From Anaerolineae bacterium (GTDB lineage Bacteria > Chloroflexota > Anaerolineae > Aggregatilineales > UBA2796): a stretch of DNA of 64,000 nt. The stretch spans positions 62,001 through 126,000 of the forward strand of contig JAHBVK010000003.1 of NCBI GenBank assembly GCA_019637555.1, written 5' to 3'. Both the position numbers and the translations under genes were made by a program. The notes beneath the pieces are model-generated. The model worked only from the letters and a program-made list of their open reading frames with translations, did no database searches and was not told the DNA's origin. Below, in pieces: positions 34,315 through 43,413 of the stretch (its first letter is position 1; each line of letters opens with the position of its first letter).

Positions 34315-34655
34315 AATGCGAGTTGATCCAGTATATCATTTTCAGGTGCACAAGCCAACGGTGGATACGGCTTTTCGGGCGTGTTGACGACTGCACTTTC
34401 GGCTAGGGGTAAGTATAGGATGGCAGTCGTTGGATCATGGCTCTCATGTTGCGAACGTTGGTTAATGATACGAGCGTACAATCTCTGTTTTGACACAGAA
34501 GGATCAGAGATAACAGTAGAAATTGTTTGCCGACTATTTGTAATTGTAAAGATGCTAGTCGGGGCTTTTCCCGGCAATGAATTGCCGGGCTGAACGAACG
34601 AAGTCCCTGCGGGACTCAGCAAAACTCAGAGCAGATGCTAGCGGAAACGTGATCG
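34315..34655. other. Non-coding spacer before the dnaB operon with a REP-like repeat
   Basis: About 340 bases with no gene. It must contain the promoter for the BFN-dnaB operon (minus). A REP-like double hairpin lies at 34570-34616 (separate entry). An isolated TTGACA near 34490 on the plus strand has no gene downstream. No confident promoter could be assigned. Confidence 0.5.
34570..34616 (+). repeat. REP-like double-hairpin repeat, copy A
   Basis: First hairpin CCCGGCAAT-GA-ATTGCCGGG, then CTGAACGAACGA, then second hairpin AGTCCC-TG-CGGGACT. Copies occur at 48567-48610 (inverted), 49626-49672 and 63294-63340, and a first-hairpin-only relative at 58879-58903. Confidence 0.9.
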
Positions 34656-35489
34656 CTACACCTTCCCCCGCCACCAACTCCCCGGCTGATAACCGAGCAT
34701 TCGTTTTGCCTTATCCACGCTGAGCAGCGTATCGTAATCGCCAGTGCCTTCGCGCAGCGGCACAGTAGGGAAGACTTCCGCCATCAGATCACGGTTGGTG
34801 CGCTCCATCACGCTGTCGGCAGAAGCGATGATGAACGCTTCCGCTCCCTTAATATCCGCCTCAAGTCCCAAGCGGCAGCTTTGTGCCACATCGCGGGCAT
34901 CGACGTAAGCCCATAGATTCCATTTACGCAGGCGGGCATCATGCTGCCAAGTAGAGAACTTAGCATAATCCTGCGGTTCCATGATATTTGAGAAGCGCAG
35001 CGCGATGAACGGAATGCCACTCCAGCGATTGAAATGCCGCGCCATCTCCTCGCCAACAACCTTCGACAGCGCGTAGCTCCACGACGGCAGCAGCGGGTGA
35101 TCCTCGTCTATCGGCGCGTAACTCGGCAGCGGATCATCGAAGGGCAGTCCCAACGTCGTCTCGCTGGATGCCCAGACCACGCGCTGCAACTTGAGCAGCG
35201 CGGCGGCTGAAAAGACGTTGTAGGTGCTGATCGTGTTAATGTCGAAGGTCACCTGATCGCTGAGCAATCCCGGCGCGGGAATGGCGGCGAGATGCACCAC
35301 CGCGTCAGCACCTTTGAGCGCCTCGACTGCCTGTCCGTAATCGGTCAGATCGATCTTGAGGAAGGGTGAGATCCGTTCGGCTGGCGGCGTGAGATCGACG
35401 TTGAGCACTTCATAGCCATGATCGATGAGATCACGGACGACGGCGCGACCTGCTTTGCCACTGCCACCTGTAACCACAATTTTCTTCAT
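34656..35489 (-). CDS. NAD(P)-dependent epimerase/dehydratase (extended SDR)
   Basis: 277 residues from ATG 35489 (MKKIVVTGGSGKAGRAVV), behind AGGTGAG. Rossmann motif TGGSGKAG (about 7-14), acidic NVDLTP after strand 2, AVVHLAAIPAP (about 66) and YALSKVVGEE with the catalytic Tyr and Lys (about 140). The extended-SDR family acts on nucleotide sugars and related substrates. It is 24 bases upstream of... the PPOX gene reads into it on the same strand, so the two are probably co-transcribed. Substrate unknown. Confidence 0.85.
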   Translation of the reverse strand: MKKIVVTGGSGKAGRAVVRDLIDHGYEVLNVDLTPPAERISPFLKIDLTDYGQAVEALKGADAVVHLAAIPAPGLLSDQVTFDINTISTYNVFSAAALLKLQRVVWASSETTLGLPFDDPLPSYAPIDEDHPLLPSWSYALSKVVGEEMARHFNRWSGIPFIALRFSNIMEPQDYAKFSTWQHDARLRKWNLWAYVDARDVAQSCRLGLEADIKGAEAFIIASADSVMERTNRDLMAEVFPTVPLREGTGDYDTLLSVDKAKRMLGYQPGSWWRGKV

Positions 35490-35511
35490 AAGATCACTCA
35501 CCTAAAGATGA

Positions 35512-35940
35512 TTAACTGGATATTTCGGTAAGAGCAATGATTCTGGTCGGCTTGACGCGGATCAGGAATTCACCTTCGACGGCGTTGCGCTTGCCGAACG
35601 CCTCGCCTTGATCCGCGCCCATGTAGCGTGCGCCGATCCTGGTCGCCCACGGCAGCAGATCGGCGGGTGCGCCCGATTCTACCGTCGCCTTACCTTCGAT
35701 CAGCACATAGGCGAAGGGCGGTGTTTCCATATCCACGCAGAGCATCACCTCGCCACTGCGACGGATATTTTTCAGCTTCACTGTGTCGTAGTAGGTGGTG
35801 AACAACACATCGTCGCCATCGAGCACATACCAGATCGGCGTGACGTGGGGACGACCATCGCTGCGTACTGATGCCAGTTTGCCAGTACGCACGGTATCCA
35901 TTAGAAAGCTGCGAATTTCTTCTCTGGTCATTTCGCGCAT
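35512..35940 (-). CDS. PPOX-class F420-dependent oxidoreductase-like protein
   Basis: 142 residues. ATG 35940 (MREMTREEIRSFL) lies behind GAGGAG and is preferred over ATG 35976. Split-barrel flavin/F420-binding fold: RTGKLASVRSDGRPHVTPIWYVLDGDDVLFTT, NIRRSGEVMLCVD and AYVLIEGKATVE. With the LLM oxidoreductase at 2.8 kb it suggests F420 use, though FMN- or heme-binding relatives exist. It lies immediately upstream of the SDR gene. Confidence 0.85.
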   Translation of the reverse strand: MREMTREEIRSFLMDTVRTGKLASVRSDGRPHVTPIWYVLDGDDVLFTTYYDTVKLKNIRRSGEVMLCVDMETPPFAYVLIEGKATVESGAPADLLPWATRIGARYMGADQGEAFGKRNAVEGEFLIRVKPTRIIALTEISS

Positions 35941-36045
35941 GGGGTAGCTCCTCATCGGTTGCTGCTGATAGCGCAAGCGTTTGACAGTATCAGATAGGCA
36001 TAAGGTGAAGGATATTACTGTATAGCATATTCAATGAACTAGCGT

Positions 36046-36051
36046 TATAAT
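36046..36051 (+). promoter_or_regulatory. Candidate -10 box (TATAAT) of the sugar ABC operon
   Basis: TATAAT 65 bases before the first gene of the ABC importer operon. No good -35 at 16-18 bases. It directly abuts the palindrome at 36052-36067. Confidence 0.4.
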
Positions 36052-36067
36052 GTGTGAACGTTAACAG
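36052..36067. promoter_or_regulatory. LacI-family-like operator candidate
   Basis: GTGTGAAC|GTTAACAG is a 16-base imperfect palindrome (6 of 8 positions symmetrical) with the central CG that LacI-family operators carry. It sits at the transcription start, just after TATAAT, where repressor binding would block the sugar ABC operon. No LacI gene is in the window. Confidence 0.4.
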
Positions 36068-36115
36068 AACGCATTTTTAAGTGATTTTACGGCTTTCTGT
36101 GACGTTTAAATAATT

Positions 36116-37726
36116 ATGACCAATAATGCTTCTTCGTCCGCTGCTATTTCCTCAACGATAGCGGATTCCCCTTCCGAGCCAATCCTCCAAATGATCGGGA
36201 TCAGTAAGTCATTTCCCGGCGTGCAGGCACTTTCTAATGTCAGTTTCGATCTGCATAAAGGCGAAGTGCACGCCCTATTGGGTGAAAACGGCGCGGGCAA
36301 ATCCACGCTGACCAAGATTCTCTCCGGCGTCTACACGCGCGATAGTGGTGAGATCATTTTCAAGGGCAAGCAGGTTAGTTTTAGCACACCGCGACAGGCA
36401 CAGCTTGCCGGAATCACCACTATTTATCAGGAATTGAACCAGATTCCGCAGCTTTCGGTGGCGGAGAACATCTTCCTCGGCAACGAGCAGGAGCGTGGCT
36501 TCCTGATCGATTGGAAGACCATGCGTGAGGAAGCAACCCGCTTGCTGGCACGCCTACATTTGAAGGTCGATCCGCGCACACCCGTGAGCCAGCTTGGCGT
36601 CGGTCAGCAGCAGATGGTGGAAGTGGCACGGGCGCTGCATCACAAGTCCGACATCATCATCATGGACGAGCCGACCTCCGCGCTCAGTATTCAAGAGATC
36701 GATGACCTGTTCGAGATCATCCGTCAGCTCAAGGCAAGCGGCGTCGCGATTATTTACATCAGCCACCATCTAGAGGAATCGTTCCAGATCGGTGATCGAA
36801 TCACAGTGCTGCGCGATGGTCATCTGGTGACTACCCGCCCCACCAGCGAGATGACGCTCGAAACGCTGATCAGTGCGATGGTAGGACGCTCACTCTCCGA
36901 GCAGTTCCCCAAAGAAGAAGTGCAGCGTGGTGCTGAAGTGCTGCGCGTAGAGGGCTTATCACAGGGCGACAAACTGCACGACATCAGTTTCAGCGTGCAC
37001 GCGGGCGAAATGCTAGGCATCGCTGGGCTGGTAGGTGCGGGTAGAACGGAACTGGTGCGCGCTATCTTCGGTGCCGATCCGATCACGGCGGGCAAGTTCT
37101 ACGTTGACGGGCGCGAGATCAGGATTAGCAGCCCGCGTGATGCTATCCGCCACGGTATCGCGCTGCTAACCGAAGACCGCAAACAGCAGGGCTTACTGCT
37201 GCAAATGAGCGTGCGCGAGAATATTTCGCTCTCGGTGCTGGGACGCCTAACGCGCGGCTTGTTCACCAATCGGCAGGTGGAGAGCGATCTGGCGGGCAAA
37301 TACATCAGAGAACTGTCTATCCGCACCCCCTCCCAATTACAGCAAGTGATCAATCTCTCCGGCGGTAACCAGCAAAAGGTGATCCTCGGTAAATGGATTT
37401 CCACCGCGCCGCGCGTGCTGATTTTCGACGAGCCAACGCGCGGTATTGATGTGGGCGCTAAAGCGGAAATCTACAAGCTGATGAACCAGCTTGCCAAGCA
37501 AGGCGTCGCCATCATCGTGGTCAGCTCAGAGATGCCGGAGATACTGGGCATGAGTGACCGAATCATGGTGATCTGCGAAGGGTACGTCACTGGATTCCTG
37601 AGCCACGCCGAAGCGACGCAAGAGAAAGTGATGGAACTGGCGACGGCTCATCGCGGCGTAGAGGAGCAGCGCAACAACCACAACACTCGCGACAATCAAC
37701 ATGCTGCCAGCAGTGGCACAGCATAA
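36116..37726 (+). CDS. Sugar ABC importer ATPase with two NBDs (RbsA/MglA/XylG type)
   Basis: 536 residues, normal for the two-NBD carbohydrate importers. NBD1: Walker [13 protein letters not shown] (about 59-70), signature [15 protein letters not shown], Walker [16 protein letters not shown]2: degenerate Walker [16 protein letters not shown] (about 305), signature [14 protein letters not shown] (about 420), Walker [15 protein letters not shown]. The C-terminal 40 residues are hydrophilic (many Asn/His). It powers uptake of a monosaccharide such as ribose, galactose or xylose. First gene of an ATPase-permease-binding protein operon; ATG at 36116. Confidence 0.93.
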   Translation: MTNNASSSAAISSTIADSPSEPILQMIGISKSFPGVQALSNVSFDLHKGEVHALLGENGAGKSTLTKILSGVYTRDSGEIIFKGKQVSFSTPRQAQLAGITTIYQELNQIPQLSVAENIFLGNEQERGFLIDWKTMREEATRLLARLHLKVDPRTPVSQLGVGQQQMVEVARALHHKSDIIIMDEPTSALSIQEIDDLFEIIRQLKASGVAIIYISHHLEESFQIGDRITVLRDGHLVTTRPTSEMTLETLISAMVGRSLSEQFPKEEVQRGAEVLRVEGLSQGDKLHDISFSVHAGEMLGIAGLVGAGRTELVRAIFGADPITAGKFYVDGREIRISSPRDAIRHGIALLTEDRKQQGLLLQMSVRENISLSVLGRLTRGLFTNRQVESDLAGKYIRELSIRTPSQLQQVINLSGGNQQKVILGKWISTAPRVLIFDEPTRGIDVGAKAEIYKLMNQLAKQGVAIIVVSSEMPEILGMSDRIMVICEGYVTGFLSHAEATQEKVMELATAHRGVEEQRNNHNTRDNQHAASSGTA

Positions 37727-37744
37727 ACGGAAGGACTCGCGTCG

Positions 37745-38791
37745 ATGTCAGCTACTAAAGCCGATGCTGTTCAGCCAACGAGAACGACTGGTCAGATTAT
37801 TGGCAAATTCATTGCTAGCACCGGACCACTGTTGGTGCTAGTGGTGCTCTACGTTTTGTTGTACCTCGCCTCGCCACCGTTTCGCGGGGCGACCAGCCAA
37901 CGCCTGCTGCTGCTAGAAGCGGCGGCAATCGGTGTGGTGGCGGCGGGACAGACGTTCGTGATCCTGACGGGCGGCATCGATCTCTCGGTGGAGGCGATGG
38001 TCTCTTTTGCGGGCGTGGTTGCCGCTATCCTGATCGCTGGAACAACGCAATCCGGCGGGCAGATCGCGCTGGGGCTGCCGAGCTACGTGGCGATCCCGAT
38101 TGCGCTCGGCTGCGGGCTGCTGATCGGCATGTTTCAAGGGGTGCTGATCACGGCACTGCATATTAACCCGTTCATCGTTACGCTGGGATTCCGCAGCATC
38201 CTGCTCGGTGTCTCACTGGTGATCACGCGTGGTGCGCCGATGAACATCGCCACTGACTCGTTCATCACGTTCATCACCAGCCGCGTCTCGATCTCCGAAC
38301 TGAGTTTGCCGGTGCCGTTCATCATTACCTTCGTGCTCTTTACCGCCTCATGGGTGATCCTGCGGCATACCAAGTTCGGGCGCTATACCTACGCCATCGG
38401 CGGCAACGAAACCGCTGCTCGGCTTTCCGGCATCAACGTCAACATCGTCAAGATCGTGATCTACGGGATTAGTGGACTGCTGGCGGCAGTCGGCGGCGTG
38501 CTGGTGATGGCGCGGCTGCAATCAGGCGCTTATCAGAATGGCACGGATATGACGCTGCTCTCGGTAGCGGCAGTCGTTATTGGCGGCACGGCGCTTTCCG
38601 GCGGCACTGGTGGCATCTGGGGAACGCTGGTCGGCGTGCTGATCATCAAACTGGTGCAGCAAGGGTTGGTTTACCTTGACGTGCAATCGAATGCTAAAGA
38701 CATCGTGATCGGCATCATCATCGTATTAGCGGTTGCCCTCGATGTCTGGCGGCGTGGCGAAATCAAGTGGCTGCGCCTGCGACGCGGATAA
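37745..38791 (+). CDS. Sugar ABC importer permease (RbsC type)
   Basis: 348 residues with about nine TM helices. BPD_transp_2 family phrases: [20 protein letters not shown] (about 75-94), [42 protein letters not shown] and [20 protein letters not shown]. It forms the membrane channel with the ATPase just upstream (18 bases after its stop). ATG at 37745. A short (about 115-base) gap precedes the binding-protein gene. Confidence 0.95.
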   Translation: MSATKADAVQPTRTTGQIIGKFIASTGPLLVLVVLYVLLYLASPPFRGATSQRLLLLEAAAIGVVAAGQTFVILTGGIDLSVEAMVSFAGVVAAILIAGTTQSGGQIALGLPSYVAIPIALGCGLLIGMFQGVLITALHINPFIVTLGFRSILLGVSLVITRGAPMNIATDSFITFITSRVSISELSLPVPFIITFVLFTASWVILRHTKFGRYTYAIGGNETAARLSGINVNIVKIVIYGISGLLAAVGGVLVMARLQSGAYQNGTDMTLLSVAAVVIGGTALSGGTGGIWGTLVGVLIIKLVQQGLVYLDVQSNAKDIVIGIIIVLAVALDVWRRGEIKWLRLRRG

Positions 38792-38910
38792 ATCCGCGCT
38801 AAATGAGCGATCCAGCGGCTGGTGACCTGATCAACCACTAGCCGCATAAAAAGAGGTTGGCGAACGGAAGGGTCGATCCGCTCGCGTATCGGGATAAGGA
38901 AGTTGTCGCT

Positions 38911-39999
38911 ATGATGAAAACATTTAGGATATTCGCCGTATCCATGATCGTGTTGGGCATCGCGCTTGCCGGTCTGGCGGCTCCGGTTGCCCGCGCCCAA
39001 GACAAAACGCATTATGTCGGTTTCGTCCCGCCCGCACTGACCAGCCCCTTCCATGTGGCAATGGTCGAAGGCGCAACCAAACGCGCTGAGGAATTGGGCT
39101 GGAAGCTGGATGTTCAAGCCCCCGCCAGCGAAGGTGACTTCCAGTCGTTTGTGACCACCGTTGAGCAGTTGCTGGAAAAGGGCGTCGAAGCCATCAGCAT
39201 TAACCCCATCGGCACCGATTCGGCAGTGACGGCGGTGAAAGCCGCGAACGAGAAGGGTGTGCCCATCCTCGCGCACAACTTCATCACGCCATTCTCCGAG
39301 GGCAACGTTCTACAGTACATCGGTTACGATCAGTGGGGTGGCGCTGAGAAACTGGCGCTGTACACCTGCGAACTGATCGCCAAGAAACACAATTCCACAC
39401 CAGCCGAAACCCCCGGTAAGGTCTACATTCTGCTAGGCATCGAGAGCATCTTCTCGCATCGCCGTACGGGTGGCTTCAAGGCTGGTCTGGCGAAGGGCTG
39501 CCCCAATGTAACCATCGTCGGTGAGCAAACCGCCGAATGGCTGCGCACTAAGGGTCAGGAAGTCGCCACCATCGCGCTGCAGAAAGACCCCGAAATCGAT
39601 GTCTTCTACGGCAACAGCGACGAAATGGCTATCGGCGCGGCGCTGGCTGCTGAGGCGCTCGGGCTGGAAATCAACAAGGATTTCTTCGCGGTAGGTATCG
39701 ATGGCAACCAGCCAACGCTTGACCTGCTCAAGGCAGGTAAATTCAGCGCCACGCTAGGCGTCGATCCGGTGCGCATGGGCGTAACGGTGATTGACACGAT
39801 GCAGAAAGTGCTGAACGGCGAGACTGTTCCTAATATCCTGCTGACGCCATCGGTGGTGGTGAACCCCGATAACCTGCAAGACTATCTGGATGGCAAGCTG
39901 TGGACAGAGCCAGTAGGCGGATCGCCCGAACTGGATAACGATCTACCCACCGTTCCAGATACAACAGAAGCTACACCGGAAAGCACTCCGGCGCAGTAA
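38911..39999 (+). CDS. Sugar-binding protein of the ABC importer (periplasmic-BP-4 type)
   Basis: 362 residues from ATG 38911, with AAGGAAG at the right spacing; a longer TTG frame begins at 38857. Signal peptide about residues 1-29 ([24 protein letters not shown]), no lipobox Cys. Mature domain: [65 protein letters not shown] and [22 protein letters not shown], all typical of ribose/xylose-type binding proteins. Acidic Thr/Pro-rich tail. The substrate is a pentose or hexose, not determined. It ends at a strong terminator. Confidence 0.93.
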   Translation: MMKTFRIFAVSMIVLGIALAGLAAPVARAQDKTHYVGFVPPALTSPFHVAMVEGATKRAEELGWKLDVQAPASEGDFQSFVTTVEQLLEKGVEAISINPIGTDSAVTAVKAANEKGVPILAHNFITPFSEGNVLQYIGYDQWGGAEKLALYTCELIAKKHNSTPAETPGKVYILLGIESIFSHRRTGGFKAGLAKGCPNVTIVGEQTAEWLRTKGQEVATIALQKDPEIDVFYGNSDEMAIGAALAAEALGLEINKDFFAVGIDGNQPTLDLLKAGKFSATLGVDPVRMGVTVIDTMQKVLNGETVPNILLTPSVVVNPDNLQDYLDGKLWTEPVGGSPELDNDLPTVPDTTEATPESTPAQ

Positions 40000-40031
40000 A
40001 GCAAACACCGACGAGAGATCGATAGATGCTG

Positions 40032-40073
40032 TAATACGGGAGGAATCCAAGCGGACTCCTCCCGTATTATTTT
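40032..40073 (+). terminator. Rho-independent terminator after the sugar ABC operon
   Basis: AATACGGGAGGAATCC and GGACTCCTCCCGTATT form a 16-bp stem (one mismatch) with a short AAGC loop and trailing TATTTT. It separates the operon from the convergent FHA gene. Confidence 0.93.
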
Positions 40074-40096
40074 GATGACCGATTGGCTGGATGATG

Positions 40097-40639
40097 CTAT
40101 TGCTTAGGTGGCAGCGGGGGCGGTATCTGCGGCGGCTTGTTGAGCGCCTTGAAGTAAACGTGACACATCAGCTTGCCAAACTTCACTTCGTCGCCGTCGC
40201 GCAGCACATGCGGACGGTTGGGGATCAGCCGCTGTCCGTTGAGGAAAGTGCCATTGACACTGCCCAGATCGACCAGATTGAGCGAACCATCGCCGCGTCG
40301 AATGGCGGCGTGCATCCGTGATACGCCTTTTTCATAAGCGCCGAAGGGGGTTAGATCGAGCGTGGGCACGTTGGGGCTGGTACCGTCGTAGCGCCCCATA
40401 GTCATTTCATCTTCTGGCGTCAAGATCACAGGCGCAACTTCTGTTTCGCGGAAGTGAATGACAATAGCCGAATTGTCGTTAAAACGGGCGGTTCCCCACG
40501 TCTGTTTACCCGCGCCCTCATCCGTCATTTCCAATGCCTGGGTGGTGGTGGATGGGACTCCGGCAAGGGCTGCACCGCAGTCTTCACAGAATAATACGCC
40601 TTCAAAATTCGCGTATTTGCAGCTTGGGCACACTCTCAT
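40097..40639 (-). CDS. Zinc-ribbon + FHA domain protein
   Basis: 180 residues. N-terminal zinc ribbon (VCPSCKYANFEGVLFCEDCGAAL, about 3-25). FHA domain (about 78-165): MGRYDG, GVSRMHAAIRRGDGSLNLVDLGSVNGTFLNGQRL with the phosphothreonine-contacting Arg/Ser/Asn residues, and LRDGDEVKFGKLMCHVYF. Pro-rich C-terminal tail. FHA reads phosphothreonine, so it is the expected reader of the kinase in the same operon. It is the last gene, 19 bases after the J/vWA gene. Confidence 0.88.
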   Translation of the reverse strand: MRVCPSCKYANFEGVLFCEDCGAALAGVPSTTTQALEMTDEGAGKQTWGTARFNDNSAIVIHFRETEVAPVILTPEDEMTMGRYDGTSPNVPTLDLTPFGAYEKGVSRMHAAIRRGDGSLNLVDLGSVNGTFLNGQRLIPNRPHVLRDGDEVKFGKLMCHVYFKALNKPPQIPPPLPPKQ

Positions 40640-40658
40640 GATTGATCTCGCTGGTCTT

Positions 40659-42176
40659 TCATTCCAGTGCTGTTGTCTTGGTAGGTGGCAACATCAGCAT
40701 TCGCGTTCCATATTTCAGTTTCTTATGTCCCTCATCCGACAGCATATTGGTGCCATTGGCGGTTGAGGCAGAGATGCGCTGTGCTTCTGCACGGGCAACT
40801 TGCGCCAGTTCTTCCTGCCCGGACTCCAAAAACGCCGTCGCTAATTTTTCCAGCCGTTGGGTTGCTTCGATGGCGTTGCCACGCTTGAGCGCTTCTTCTG
40901 CGCGCTGCTGCATCCGGTAGAGGTTCAGTTTACTTAAGGCATCCAGAATTGCCAACGGTGGGTCTTCTAATTGTGGCTCAGAAGAGACCGCTAGCACACT
41001 ATCTGTAACAGTTTTGTAACCCCGCTTCTGCTCACGCACCACATCGCCAGTGACGTCCACGCGCAGGATCGAGCGTAGTTCGGCTGCCTCCAGCGCAGGC
41101 AATTGCAGCGACAACAGCACCGAAATGAAGCTGTGCGCTTGCAACTGACCGATGGGAATCGGATCGACTTCGACGGGCAGCGGCGACGCACTGGGTGACA
41201 GGCGGAAGATCGATTCGATCTTGATGTCGGGATCAGGCGCCAGCGAGAGCGTTACCCGATCGAGCAGCGCATCACTGAGCGCCCGCACATGATCGTTGAG
41301 AAAGCTAACCACCTGATTAGGCGACATGATGTACTGGGTGGTACCGCCCGTGCGAGTGGTCAGCATGTCAAGGAAGGCATCGTTCCAGTCAGTACCGATG
41401 CCGAGAGCGCTCAGGCTGATGCCGTTTTCCATCGCCTTATCGACCAGATCGATGCTCTGCTGCTCATCGCCGTAGGTGTGACCGTCGGTGATCAAGACGA
41501 TGTGATTGACGTACTGGAGACTAGCGTTACGCATATTCTCCTGATAGCCCATCGCCAGCCCTTGAAACAGCTCCGTCGCACCGGACGTTTGCAGCGGCAT
41601 GATGCTCGCCTTAATATCGCTGCGATTGCTCACCTTCTGCGCTGGAATTAGCACTTCAGCGCGATCACTGAATGCGACCACGGAGATTACATCGCGTTCG
41701 CTGAGTTGATCGATGATCTGGAAGGCGGCGGCTTTGGTGCGATCCAGGCGTACACCTTTCATCGACAGACTGCGGTCAATGATCAACGTCAGGTTGAGCG
41801 GCGTTTGCTTCTGGTTCGCGGGCGCTGCCATCGAACGATCCGCAGAAAACTCCACCAGCATGTAGAGCATCTGCGGTTCTGTAATAGCAGTCAGCACGCG
41901 GCGGCTAGGTACGATGCGCAGTGTCAGGTAACCTTTGTCTACGCCAGCACCAGCACGCTGTTGATCGAACTGCTGACGCAGCGAGGAATCGCCCAGTACT
42001 TCATAGGCACCAGCGATGTCGCGGAACTGCGCCTGCGCACCGGGATGCTTATTGACATCGGGATGAAAGCGTCGCGCTGCCATGCGATAGGCACGCTTCA
42101 CATCCTCCGGATCCGCATTTGGCGGCACTCCGAGGATATTGTACAAATCACGTGTTGCAGAGCTGCTATTTGCCAT
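40659..42176 (-). CDS. J-domain fused to a von Willebrand A domain
   Basis: 505 residues. J-domain at about 8-72 with the HPD motif (ARRFHPDVNKHPGAQAQF). vWA domain at about 125-300 with a complete MIDAS: LTLIIDRSLSMKG (D-x-S-x-S), SGATELFQG (Thr) and VLITDGHTYGDE (Asp). A beta-rich middle region (about 300-430) and a helical C-terminus with Ala/Glu-rich repeats follow. J-domains recruit DnaK/Hsp70, and MIDAS vWA domains bind partner proteins through a metal. The fusion is unusual. Third gene in the STPK-PP2C-J/vWA-FHA operon (48 bases after PP2C). Confidence 0.85.
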   Translation of the reverse strand: MANSSSATRDLYNILGVPPNADPEDVKRAYRMAARRFHPDVNKHPGAQAQFRDIAGAYEVLGDSSLRQQFDQQRAGAGVDKGYLTLRIVPSRRVLTAITEPQMLYMLVEFSADRSMAAPANQKQTPLNLTLIIDRSLSMKGVRLDRTKAAAFQIIDQLSERDVISVVAFSDRAEVLIPAQKVSNRSDIKASIMPLQTSGATELFQGLAMGYQENMRNASLQYVNHIVLITDGHTYGDEQQSIDLVDKAMENGISLSALGIGTDWNDAFLDMLTTRTGGTTQYIMSPNQVVSFLNDHVRALSDALLDRVTLSLAPDPDIKIESIFRLSPSASPLPVEVDPIPIGQLQAHSFISVLLSLQLPALEAAELRSILRVDVTGDVVREQKRGYKTVTDSVLAVSSEPQLEDPPLAILDALSKLNLYRMQQRAEEALKRGNAIEATQRLEKLATAFLESGQEELAQVARAEAQRISASTANGTNMLSDEGHKKLKYGTRMLMLPPTKTTALE

Positions 42177-42224
42177 ACCTCGTCCTTCGCTAGCACAGGT
42201 AAGGGGAGGCTTGCAGGTTCACTG

Positions 42225-43385
42225 CTATCCCGGTACTTGGACGACCACAGCGGTAATGTTATCTAGACCGCCACGTTCGTTGGCTGACGATACCAACTTA
42301 TCACAGGCTTCCTGAGGAGTCTTGGAGGTGCGGATGATTTGGACTATGAGGGACTCCGGAACGTGATTCCACAAGCCATCGCTACACAACAGCAGGCGCG
42401 AACCCGGTGGCAGACGGCGGGTGATCGCGTCTACGTCCAGCGATTCGCTCTGACCGAGCGCGCGATACAAAACGTTACGCTGCGGGTGCTGCGCCGCTTC
42501 CTCGATGGTCAGTTGATCGAGTTCGATCAGGCGCTGAACCAGCGAATGATCACGGGTGATTTGTTCGATGCCGCCATCTGCTAGCAGATAGGCGCGGCTG
42601 TCTCCGACGTGCGCGATGTACGCCAGATCGCCTAGAATGGTGACCGCTGTACAGGTCGTGCCACCTTCGGGAATCTGCTCCGATATGGAACGATTTGCCT
42701 GCTGAATGGCTTCGTTCAACACCTCGGAGATGATCGGGCGTTCTTCGCTGTCTTTGGTGTTCAGCAACTTAAGATAAAAATGCTCGGAGACATAGTGCGC
42801 GATCAGGCGGGTTGCCAGCGCTGACGCTTTCTCGCCATCGTGATGCCCGCCCATGCCATCAGCAACCACGAACAAGCCAAAGTCGGGCAAGTCATCAACG
42901 CTGAGGTTGGAACTGAACAACGCCAGCAAGGCATCCTGATTGTTGGTGCGCACCATACCCGTATGACTGTGAACACCGTAAGTGATATGTCTGCCGGGTT
43001 TCGCCACGAAGGCTTCCAACGGCGGAAGTTGGCGAGTACTGCCGGGGATCATATCCGGCGCGAGATCTCTGGTGGCGTACTTATCCACGTTCGCCATCGC
43101 CGCAGCAATGGCTGCCGCTTCAGCGGGTTGCGGCGTCGCCGGTGCTGGTGCTGATGCAAAAGCTGGTGATCCTTCGGCTGTGCCGTTGGCATTGGCGCTG
43201 CTAGTAAGTGGCACGAACACCTCATCTGTGCTCGGCGCTGCACTGCCAGCCCCATTCTGAGGCAGGCCGCCATTGGTTATCTCTTTGGCAGCCTCCTTCG
43301 GCGCTGTGACAGATTGCGTGTTCACAGTAGGCGGCGTGGGAGTTGATGCGTTGGATTTGCCGAAAAACCGGCGAATGATGTCCAT
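42225..43385 (-). CDS. PP2C-family Ser/Thr phosphatase with N-terminal disordered region
   Basis: 386 residues. Residues 1-135 are Pro/Ala/Thr-rich and likely disordered. The PP2C domain follows: GVHSHTGMVRTNNQDALLAL (about 138), FVVADGMGGHHDGEKAS (Asp-Gly metal site, about 175), YIAHVGDSRAYLLADG (about 260), LLLCSDGLWNHVP and LDNITAVVVQV (C-terminal Asp). The acidic metal ligands are all there. It reverses kinase action in the operon (28 bases after the STPK stop). Confidence 0.92.
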   Translation of the reverse strand: MDIIRRFFGKSNASTPTPPTVNTQSVTAPKEAAKEITNGGLPQNGAGSAAPSTDEVFVPLTSSANANGTAEGSPAFASAPAPATPQPAEAAAIAAAMANVDKYATRDLAPDMIPGSTRQLPPLEAFVAKPGRHITYGVHSHTGMVRTNNQDALLALFSSNLSVDDLPDFGLFVVADGMGGHHDGEKASALATRLIAHYVSEHFYLKLLNTKDSEERPIISEVLNEAIQQANRSISEQIPEGGTTCTAVTILGDLAYIAHVGDSRAYLLADGGIEQITRDHSLVQRLIELDQLTIEEAAQHPQRNVLYRALGQSESLDVDAITRRLPPGSRLLLCSDGLWNHVPESLIVQIIRTSKTPQEACDKLVSSANERGGLDNITAVVVQVPG

Positions 43386-43413
43386 ATAGTTGAGTTGCCC
43401 CGCTGTAGTTGAA

